From an uncultured Porphyromonadaceae bacterium (GTDB taxonomy: Bacteria; Bacteroidota; Bacteroidia; Bacteroidales; Muribaculaceae): a stretch of 10,700 nucleotides of DNA. The notes under the pieces are model-generated. The model did no database searches, was not told the origin of the DNA, and worked only from the letters and a program-made list of their open reading frames with translations. The stretch covers positions 1-10,700 of the forward strand of contig URTA01000075.1 of NCBI GenBank assembly GCA_900550645.1. Direction: 5' to 3'. This document shows positions 1 to 6,410 of the stretch, piece after piece. Position numbers and translations under genes: made by a program. Every line of letters starts with the position of its first letter. Position 1 is the stretch's first letter.

Positions 1-978
1 TACTTGTACATGACCATGCACCTCTCCGATTCAGCGAATACTATCTCACAAATTGAAAAGGAGGGGAACGTCAAGTTCACCGACCAGGACGGAGTGAAAT
101 GCACCGACCAGTTTGCCGTCGTAGGCGACCAGTTGTGGATGCTGCTGTCAGGCGGCTCGCTCAACCCGACCAACATAAAATCGTACTCCAAGCTGAGCCA
201 TAACCGCAGCTTCGCCTCTTCGGCATACTGCGACGACCTACTCAAGGAGGGTGAGATTGCATACGTCGGCGACATTCGCGCATTGTTTGATATGAGCGTG
301 AAGGGTCCCAATTCGCAGTACAGCAGCCTGGCACTGTCGATGCTGTTCAAGGACGCTTCATACATCGCCGGCGGCATAAATTTCAACAAGGGGAAAGCGG
401 AATTGACTGCCAAGGTGCTGAACTCGAAGTACAAAATGGCGGAATACCAGCTGCCGACTGGCAAGGTGGACACGTCTGTCATCAAGATGCTCAACAGCAA
501 CACGCAGCATATCGTAGCGATAAACATCCCCAAGAACCTGGTGCGCAAGGTCAGCGACCTGGGCAAGACATTCGGCGGCATCCCCGACGAGGTCATGGCT
601 GCAATCAGCCCCATTGACGGCACTATCGCTCTGTCGCTGGACAGCAAGATGAGCAACGCGGAGGGCATCATAACCGTAAACGGCTCGACAGCAGCGTTGT
701 CAAAAGCCCTTTCAGAGCAGAAGATGTCTGTGGCGGAAGACGGCAAGTACCTGCACGTATATCAAGGCGACGCGCCCAACGGAACGCTGATACCCTCCAA
801 AATGGCGAGCGAGTTTAACGGCGCGATAGCCGGATACGTGGGCGAGGCTCCGTTCCTTCCTGGCGCAACCATGACCGCCATGCTGTATGTGGAACACGGC
901 GGCCTGCTGATGAAGATGACCGTCAAGACCCCGGGCAGCGACAATTTCTTGAAATACATGCTCAACCTGGCGAAGTAA
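1..978 (+). CDS. DUF4836-like protein, C-terminal part (5' end cut by window edge)
   Basis: This reading frame is open from base 1, so the true start lies upstream. The first possible codon inside the window is a TTG at base 4, which I do not believe is the start. About 325 residues are visible, ending at TAA 976-978. No membrane segment is seen in them. The repeated pattern of glycine-rich turns and short alternating hydrophobic stretches (VKFTDQDGVK followed by FAVVGDQLWMLLSGG, later GKYLHVYQGD and AIAGYVGEAPFLPG) resembles my recollection of DUF4836, a Bacteroidota family of roughly 500-residue exported proteins, often lipoproteins, of unknown function. The N-terminal signal and lipobox would be off-window and cannot be checked. 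It lies 16 bp before an ABC ATPase gene and is probably co-transcribed with it, which suggests an envelope partner of that transporter. Family assignment is moderate; function is unknown. Confidence 0.6.
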   Translation, partial: YLYMTMHLSDSANTISQIEKEGNVKFTDQDGVKCTDQFAVVGDQLWMLLSGGSLNPTNIKSYSKLSHNRSFASSAYCDDLLKEGEIAYVGDIRALFDMSVKGPNSQYSSLALSMLFKDASYIAGGINFNKGKAELTAKVLNSKYKMAEYQLPTGKVDTSVIKMLNSNTQHIVAINIPKNLVRKVSDLGKTFGGIPDEVMAAISPIDGTIALSLDSKMSNAEGIITVNGSTAALSKALSEQKMSVAEDGKYLHVYQGDAPNGTLIPSKMASEFNGAIAGYVGEAPFLPGATMTAMLYVEHGGLLMKMTVKTPGSDNFLKYMLNLAK

Positions 979-994
979 TCTCATCATAAAAGCA

Positions 995-1663
995 ATGAGG
1001 CGAGACACTTATCCCGAAATCCGGACTATCAGCCTTGAGGGGACGCTCCCCCGGGTGTTCCTTGACGAGCAGATACCCGAATCGGAAATATGGAAGCGCA
1101 ATGTGCGCTTTGAACGCGGCGGCCGCTACCTGATAGAGGCGGCCAGCGGCACGGGCAAATCAAGCCTGTGCGCCTATATTTTCGGCAGCCGCCGCGACTA
1201 CGAGGGCGTGATGCGCTTTGACGACATTGACATACGGACGCTGTCGATAGCGCAATGGCAGGAGGTACGCCGCCGCCACCTGGCGTACTTGCCGCAGGAG
1301 CTTGCCCTGTTCCCCGAGCTGACGGCGTTGCAGAACATCAGGCTGAAGAACGACCTGACGTGCTATGCCACCGACGAGCAGATACGCAACTGGCTCGACC
1401 GCATGGGAATAGGCGCACGCACGGACTTCCCGGTGGGGCAGATGTCGATAGGGCAGCAGCAGCGTGTGGCTATCATACGCGCTATCTGCCAGCCCTTCGA
1501 TTTCATATTCCTCGACGAGCCGGTCAGCCACCTCGACAGCGACAACAACCGCATAGCCGCAGAAATCGTCGCCGAGGAGGCGCAGCGGCAGGGAGCGGCA
1601 GTGATAGCCACCTCTGTCGGCAACCAGCTCGCGCTGGACGGCTGCAAGCTGTTGCGGCTGTGA
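995..1663 (+). CDS. ABC transporter ATP-binding protein with degenerate H-loop
   Basis: This 222-residue cytoplasmic ATPase is expected to pair with the permease encoded next. The motifs appear in canonical order: Walker A AASGTGKS at residues 49-56, where the usual first glycine is alanine; Q-loop Q101 in YLPQEL; signature MSIGQ at 150-154 in place of LSGGQ, followed by QQR; Walker B FIFLDEP at 170-176 with D174 and E175; D-loop SHLD at 178-181. At the H-loop the sequence is IATSVGN, so S207 occupies the position of the switch histidine. Overall size and layout fit the LolD/MacB/FtsE group of short ATPases. The ATG at 995 follows the upstream stop by 16 bp, so the genes are probably one operon. 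Twelve of its 20 isoleucine codons are ATA, unlike the SusC-like gene downstream. Retained Walker B acid residues argue that it still binds and perhaps hydrolyses ATP. The substrate is unknown. Confidence 0.9.
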   Translation: MRRDTYPEIRTISLEGTLPRVFLDEQIPESEIWKRNVRFERGGRYLIEAASGTGKSSLCAYIFGSRRDYEGVMRFDDIDIRTLSIAQWQEVRRRHLAYLPQELALFPELTALQNIRLKNDLTCYATDEQIRNWLDRMGIGARTDFPVGQMSIGQQQRVAIIRAICQPFDFIFLDEPVSHLDSDNNRIAAEIVAEEAQRQGAAVIATSVGNQLALDGCKLLRL

Positions 1664-1706
1664 CAGTTACTAATACCAATACGACAGCACATACACACTA
1701 CACGAC

Positions 1707-2897
1707 ATGAGCATCGTTTCGCGCCTGTTGCGCAAGAATATGAGCCCGGCACAGATAGCCGGTTTCGTGATTTCCAACTTCATCGGCCTGGCGATAGTGG
1801 TTGCCGGGCTTCAGCTGTATCTGGATGTCAGCCCGATATGGCAAGACGAGGACAGCTTCATCAAAAAGGATTACCTGATAGTCAACAAGAAAGTGACATC
1901 GTCCAACACGCTCGGGGCGGACGCTCGCATCTCCGCTGCCGAGGTCGCGGAACTCGAGCGGCAGCCCTGGGTGAGGGCTGTAGGCAAGTTTACCGCCACG
2001 GACTACCGCGTGGCCGCCTCGCTGGAAAACGGCGGCAGGTCGATGTCCACATACATGTTTTTCGAGTCAATCCCCAACCGGTTCATAGATGTCAGCCCCT
2101 CGGAATGGCGCTACACACCGGGCGACAAGAATGTCCCAATAATCATCTCCAAAGACTACCTAACGCTCTACAATTTCGGGTTCGCCTCGTCTGTAGGCCT
2201 TCCGCAGATTTCGGAGCAGACCATGGGGAGCATACCGATGCGGCTGCGGCTGTCGAGCGAGGATGGCACGGAAACGGCAGACTTTGACGGTCGCATAGTT
2301 GGCTTCTCCAACAGGCTGAACACCATCCTCGTGCCAGAGGCGTTCATGCAGTGGAGCAACGACCAGTTCGGCAACGGCGCAAAAGCGGCAGCCGACCCGG
2401 CACGCCTCGTGATAGACGTGAGCAGTCCTGGCGACGTGGCGATAGCCCAATACCTTGAAGACCACGACCTTGAGAGTGCGGGCGACAAGTCGGCTTCGCA
2501 AGCGTCGTTCCTGCTCAATGTAGTCACCGGCATAGTCATGGCCGTGGGCGCGGTCATCACCGTCCTCTCCCTGTTCATACTCATGCTCTCCATCTCGCTG
2601 CTGATGCAGAAGAACCGCGACAAGCTGCATCTGCTGCTTCAGCTGGGTCATCCGTTGGGTGATGTCGCCGCGCCGTACAGCCGCATCATCCTGATGTCCT
2701 GTACAGTTGCTCTCGTGCTTGCATTGGCGACAACGTGGGTGTTCCGCACATATTATATCACATCTGTCGAAGGACTTGGCGGCGGAGGCGGCAGCCTGTG
2801 GGTCGCCCCGCTTGCCGGCGCAGTGCTGACGGCAGTCATCGTGGGTTGCAATGTCCTCGCTGTGCGCCGTAAAGTCACCGCCGCATGGCGTTTGTGA
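1707..2897 (+). CDS. MacB/FtsX-type ABC transporter permease
   Basis: This 396-residue inner-membrane protein has the four-helix layout of type VII (MacB/LolC/FtsX-like) ABC permeases. A first hydrophobic segment lies at about residues 17-38, a roughly 230-residue extracytoplasmic domain spans about 40-268, and three C-terminal hydrophobic segments lie at about 269-300, 325-348 and 363-386. Between the second and third helices the stretch QKNRDKLHLLLQLGHP (residues 301-316) matches in position and character the cytoplasmic coupling segment that contacts the ATPase in this superfamily. A glycine run (GLGGGGGS, about 357-364) precedes the last helix. The large outer domain resembles a MacB-type periplasmic core domain only in topology; I see no diagnostic motif. 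It starts 43 bp after the ATPase gene. Members of this superfamily usually drive periplasmic or outer-membrane lipoprotein processes by mechanotransmission rather than classic transport, which would fit the DUF4836-like neighbour. Exact substrate unknown. Confidence 0.85.
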   Translation: MSIVSRLLRKNMSPAQIAGFVISNFIGLAIVVAGLQLYLDVSPIWQDEDSFIKKDYLIVNKKVTSSNTLGADARISAAEVAELERQPWVRAVGKFTATDYRVAASLENGGRSMSTYMFFESIPNRFIDVSPSEWRYTPGDKNVPIIISKDYLTLYNFGFASSVGLPQISEQTMGSIPMRLRLSSEDGTETADFDGRIVGFSNRLNTILVPEAFMQWSNDQFGNGAKAAADPARLVIDVSSPGDVAIAQYLEDHDLESAGDKSASQASFLLNVVTGIVMAVGAVITVLSLFILMLSISLLMQKNRDKLHLLLQLGHPLGDVAAPYSRIILMSCTVALVLALATTWVFRTYYITSVEGLGGGGGSLWVAPLAGAVLTAVIVGCNVLAVRRKVTAAWRL

Positions 2898-3064
2898 GCA
2901 GGATAGTCCCGAATTGCCTATTTGCAAGCCAGGCAGCGTGTTGCGCCGCGCAGAAGAAGCAGCCGGCAGTCGCGGTGTTTGCCGTACGGGGATTGCATAC
3001 TTGAAGCAGCAATGTGCAACTGACATTTTACCAGCGGAATTGGCGCGAAAATATTGTTAAATAT

Positions 3065-3162
3065 GTTAATTAACAGCGGTTGCCGCATTTATTATGGGCA
3101 TAATTGCCGATTAATTGGTATTTTTTGCCACAATATTTGGCCACAGAATGTGTTCGGCAATT
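3065..3162. repeat. Cluster of short inverted repeats (candidate operator or leader structure)
   Basis: Within 98 bp there are several exact inverted repeats. GTTAATTAAC at 3065-3074 is a perfect 10-bp palindrome. GCGG/CCGC with a 3-base loop lies at 3076-3086. ATTATG-GG-CATAAT lies at 3091-3104. AATTGCCGA at 3102-3110 is matched by TCGGCAATT at 3154-3162, a perfect 9-bp pair 43 bp apart. Inside that pair are GCCA/TGGC at 3127-3141 and CACA-GAA-TGTG at 3142-3152. All repeats were found by direct reading; binding by a regulator is inference. Confidence 0.55.
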
Positions 3163-3209
3163 CCGGCAGGGCATTGCGCGTTCATATTCAGCGTTCCCGG
3201 AAGTCTGCT

Positions 3210-3240
3210 TTTGGGCGAGGCACAAGGGGATAACTGTTTG
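3210..3240 (+). promoter_or_regulatory. Weak candidate promoter for the SusC-like operon
   Basis: Bacteroidota housekeeping promoters have a TTTG box near -33 and TAnnTTTG near -7. Here TTTG at 3210-3213 is followed after 19 bp by ACTGTTTG at 3233-3240, which keeps the TTTG core but not the leading TA (a TA does occur two bases earlier). It would give a leader of roughly 60 nt before the ATG at 3308. A second partial -7 box, AATATTTG at 3132-3139, matches seven of eight positions but lacks a well-spaced TTTG upstream. Neither is convincing on sequence alone. Confidence 0.25.
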
Positions 3241-3307
3241 ACTGAATAGACGAAAGAGAAAATAAAACAATAAAATAACCCTAATGTAGAACTAAACTAA
3301 TTCTTGC

Positions 3308-6300
3308 ATGAAAGACTTACGTTTTCATCTGAATCGGAAGCTGTGGGTCACGGCGGTAATGCTGCTGACTGTCATGCTTCCCGCATTAGCTCAAAAGGTC
3401 ACCGTCCGCGGCAACGTGGTCGATGAGACGGGCGAAGTGTTGATCGGCGCGTCCATTATGGAAAAAGGCACCACCAATGGCACGGCGACAGACTTCGACG
3501 GCAACTTCGAGCTGTCCGTCAGCGCCAACGCGACGCTGACAATCAGTTATGTCGGCTTCGCCTCGCAGGACGTGCCTGTAGGCGGACGCTCATTTATCAA
3601 TGTCGTCCTCTCCGAAAATGACAACATGCTCGACGACGTGGTGGTAATCGGTTACGGTTCGGTCAAGAAGAAGGACGCTACCGGCTCGGTTGCGCTCGTC
3701 ACGCCTGACGAAATCGACGCCAACATCTCGACATCGGCACAAGACCTGCTGACAGGCGCAAGCCCCGGCGTGGTAGTCTCCACTACCGGCGGAAGCCCCG
3801 AGGGCGGCGCGACAATCCGCATCCGTGGCGGCGCGTCACTCAACGCCTCCAACGACCCGCTTATCGTCCTCAACGGCGTGCCTTTGACCAATGAAACCAT
3901 CAACGGCATGGCAAACCCCCTCGCCATGATTTCCCCGGACAACATCGAGTCGATGACTATCCTGAAGGACGCTTCCGCAACCGCCATATACGGTAGCCGC
4001 GCATCTAACGGTGTCATCATCATCACTACCAAGAAGGGCAAGAGCGGCCGCCCGCAGATCAACTTCTCTGCCAACGTGACCGTCAACAACGCCCGCAAGA
4101 CTTGGGACGTGCTCAACGCATCGGAGTTCGCAAGCATCATCCGCGAGCGTTGGGGAGAGGACAGCGCAGCTGCCAAGGCTCTCGGCAACGGCGACACTGA
4201 CTGGCAGAAAGAGGTACTCCGCACATCAGTAAGCCACGAGTACAACCTCAGCGTGGGCGGAACTGCCGGCTTCCTGCCGTACCGTATCAGCGGCTCATAC
4301 ACCGACAACAACGGTATCCTCAAAGACTCACGTATGCAGCGTGTCACTGCCGGCTTCAACCTGACCCCGGAATTTTTCGGCGGCCTCCTAAAGGTATACG
4401 CCAACGCCAACGGTTACTACATCCGCAACCAGTTTACCAACGAGGACTGCACCGGCCTGGCCGTTGACGGCGACCCGACACAGCCCATTTACAGCAACAT
4501 CAGCTCCGGCCTGGAGAGCTATCCATACCTTTACAACGGCTACAACAGCTGGCTGGTGGGCTACAAGTGGAACACACAGGGTACACTCAACCCCGTGGCT
4601 GCCGCTACTGACAAGGAAAACATCGGTTCGGTATACCGTTCAAACGGCAACCTGCAGATAGACTACGCATTCCATTTCCTCCCTGACCTACACGCCAACC
4701 TCAACCTGGGCTACGATGTCAGCAAGGGCGAGAACCGCATCGACAACCCCGCCAATGCCCCCTCGACTTGGAACTCATACAACAACGACGGTGCCGGCAT
4801 GTACTACTACAGCTATGAGCTGCGCCGCAATACCCTCCTCGACTTCTACCTCAACTACAAGAAGGAAGTAGACGCTATCCAGTCTAACTTTGATATCATG
4901 GCTGGTTACTCATGGCAGCGTTTCGACTCTCACGGACGCAACAACGCCAGTGTCTACACCACCCCGGGCTTCATCGTGACTGACGACGGTAAGCTGCTCA
5001 TCGACGAGACTACTGTTGACCGTGTAGGTCGCCGCTTCAACGACAACCCCGAATACTTCTGGAACGCGGGTGTGCTTCAACTCGTTTCGTTCTTCGGTCG
5101 TTTCAACTATTCGTTCAAGGACACTTACCTGTTGACATTCACCCTGCGTGACGACGGTACTTCCCGCTTCTCCAAGGACAACCGCTGGGGTCTTTTCCCC
5201 TCGCTGGCTCTCGGCTGGAAAATACTCAACATGCCCTTCATGGAGAACGCCCGCAACAACATGAACGAGTTCAAGCTCCGTCTCGGCTGGGGTCAGACCG
5301 GTCAGCAGGCTGTAGGCGGACTGTTCGACTACATGCCTACATTCCAGGCTTCTGAACCGGGTTCATACTATCCCAACGTATGGAACGGCCAGAACGGCTC
5401 ACAGTACGGCATAACATACTACCCCAACGGCTACAACCCCGACCTGAAGTGGGAGACTACCACTACATGGAACGTCGGCCTCGACATGGCATGGTGGAAC
5501 AACCGCTTGACAGTCGCTCTCGACTGGTATCTGCGTGATTCCAAGGACCTGCTCGCCCGCGTGACAGTTTCTCCGGGTGCTGCCACTACCAACGTGCTGA
5601 CCAAGAACATCGGCAAGCTCCGCAACATGGGTCTCGAAGCCACTATCGGCGCCAAGCCCATCATGACTAACGACTTCACATGGTCTACCACATACAACAT
5701 CGCTTGGAACAAGAACAAGATCACAGACCTCGTAAACGGCCAGATCATGGAAGTGGGCGACTCCGGCATGGGTTCGACCGGCATGAAGTGCCAGGTGCAC
5801 ACCGTCGGCAAGCCCGCCAACTCATTCTACCTCTATGAGCAGGTTTACGACGAGATGGGCAAGCCTATCGAAGGCGCATACGTTGACCAGAACGGCGACG
5901 GCGAAATCAACAACGAGGACCGTGTCATCAAGCACTCCAAAGACCCGAAGGTGACCATGTCTTGGAACAACACCTTCTCATGGAAAAACTGGGACTTCGG
6001 CTTCTCACTCCGCGCCAACATCGGCAACTACGTATACAACAACGTGCGTGCAAAACGTACATTCATCAGCAACACTTACGGCAACTCAACGCTCCGCAAC
6101 CTCGTCCACAACGACGGCGTATACTTCGAGAACCAGCAGTACCTCTCTGACTACTACCTCGAGAACGCAGGTTTCGTGCGTTGCGACAACATCACACTCG
6201 GTTACACCTGGAACAACCTGTTCAACGACAACCTGCGCATCCGCGTATACGGCGCCGTACAGAACCCCTTCGTGATAACCCGCTACAAGGGCATCGACCC

Positions 6301-6379
6301 CGAAGTGTTCAGCGGCGTGGACAACTCTACTTACCCGCGTCCCACAAGCTACACTCTCGGCCTGATCGTGACTTTCTAA
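3308..6379 (+). CDS. SusC/RagA-family TonB-dependent outer-membrane transporter
   Basis: This 1023-residue protein imports glycan oligomers across the outer membrane, powered by TonB-ExbBD, with its SusD partner as lid. A signal peptide covers residues 1-28 (basic start, hydrophobic core, ALA before Q29). A carboxypeptidase-regulatory-like domain follows at about 31-105 (VRGNVVDETG through ISYVGF). The SusC linker and TonB-box region is at about 107-127 (MLDDVVVIGYGSVKKKDATG). The plug lies at about 128-245, with IRIRGGASL at 170-178, DPLIVLNGVPL at 183-193 and AIYGSRASNGVIII at 226-239. The rest is the beta-barrel, ending in the expected aromatic residue (LIVTF). A calcium-loop-like DQNGDGEI occurs at 860-867, typical of the family. 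No STN domain precedes the regulatory-like domain, so direct coupling to a FecR/ECF-sigma pair is unlikely. Length is close to that of Bacteroides SusC. First gene of the operon; the substrate is inferred from the SusE/F-type neighbours. Confidence 0.97.
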   Translation: MKDLRFHLNRKLWVTAVMLLTVMLPALAQKVTVRGNVVDETGEVLIGASIMEKGTTNGTATDFDGNFELSVSANATLTISYVGFASQDVPVGGRSFINVVLSENDNMLDDVVVIGYGSVKKKDATGSVALVTPDEIDANISTSAQDLLTGASPGVVVSTTGGSPEGGATIRIRGGASLNASNDPLIVLNGVPLTNETINGMANPLAMISPDNIESMTILKDASATAIYGSRASNGVIIITTKKGKSGRPQINFSANVTVNNARKTWDVLNASEFASIIRERWGEDSAAAKALGNGDTDWQKEVLRTSVSHEYNLSVGGTAGFLPYRISGSYTDNNGILKDSRMQRVTAGFNLTPEFFGGLLKVYANANGYYIRNQFTNEDCTGLAVDGDPTQPIYSNISSGLESYPYLYNGYNSWLVGYKWNTQGTLNPVAAATDKENIGSVYRSNGNLQIDYAFHFLPDLHANLNLGYDVSKGENRIDNPANAPSTWNSYNNDGAGMYYYSYELRRNTLLDFYLNYKKEVDAIQSNFDIMAGYSWQRFDSHGRNNASVYTTPGFIVTDDGKLLIDETTVDRVGRRFNDNPEYFWNAGVLQLVSFFGRFNYSFKDTYLLTFTLRDDGTSRFSKDNRWGLFPSLALGWKILNMPFMENARNNMNEFKLRLGWGQTGQQAVGGLFDYMPTFQASEPGSYYPNVWNGQNGSQYGITYYPNGYNPDLKWETTTTWNVGLDMAWWNNRLTVALDWYLRDSKDLLARVTVSPGAATTNVLTKNIGKLRNMGLEATIGAKPIMTNDFTWSTTYNIAWNKNKITDLVNGQIMEVGDSGMGSTGMKCQVHTVGKPANSFYLYEQVYDEMGKPIEGAYVDQNGDGEINNEDRVIKHSKDPKVTMSWNNTFSWKNWDFGFSLRANIGNYVYNNVRAKRTFISNTYGNSTLRNLVHNDGVYFENQQYLSDYYLENAGFVRCDNITLGYTWNNLFNDNLRIRVYGAVQNPFVITRYKGIDPEVFSGVDNSTYPRPTSYTLGLIVTF

Positions 6380-6410
6380 TTCGTTTGTGTACCAACTTAA
6401 ATATTCAGCA

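Larger units (their letters stand above)
2898..3307. other. Intergenic control region upstream of the SusC-like operon
   Basis: These 410 bp contain no credible gene. Overlapping frames of 66 and 69 codons exist on either strand, but they show no recognisable protein and one begins inside the permease gene. The first half (to about 3040) has coding-like GC content and no clear T-tailed terminator. From about 3041 the sequence turns AT-rich and holds several short inverted repeats, annotated separately. The last 50 bases before the start codon are very A-rich, as is usual for Bacteroidota leaders, which do not depend on a Shine-Dalgarno sequence. The region most likely carries the promoter and regulator-binding sites of the downstream operon. 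Confidence 0.7.

Noticed and set aside
2160..3026. A 288-codon - strand frame opposite the permease gene
   Set aside because: It is an antisense shadow of GC-rich coding DNA: the + strand frame has clear transmembrane and coupling motifs, and this one is histidine- and arginine-rich without a domain.
2898..3040. Possible terminator after the permease gene, using short TTGCA/TGCAA pairing near 2994-3019
   Set aside because: The arms are only five bases, the loop is long and no T-run follows, so it does not meet the form of an intrinsic terminator.
2851..3060. A 69-codon + strand frame starting inside the permease gene and running into the gap
   Set aside because: It overlaps the permease end in another frame, shows no recognisable protein pattern, and its composition shifts at the permease stop.
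3070..3270. A 66-codon - strand frame in the intergenic region
   Set aside because: Its translation looks like random AT-rich sequence and it overlaps the inverted-repeat cluster and likely promoter of the SusC-like operon.
2898..3307. CRISPR array, tRNA or insertion-sequence remnant in the gap
   Set aside because: There are no regularly spaced direct repeats, no cloverleaf-like segment ending in a tRNA 3' pattern, and no transposase fragment or terminal repeats with a target duplication.
3652..4410. A 252-codon - strand frame opposite the SusC-like gene
   Set aside because: It is a shadow of the plug and early barrel coding region and shows no protein family pattern.
6387..6410. Alternative GTG start adding eight residues to the SusD-like protein
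   Set aside because: The ATG at 6411 gives a standard lipoprotein signal and follows an A-rich leader; the extension would put an odd segment before the signal.
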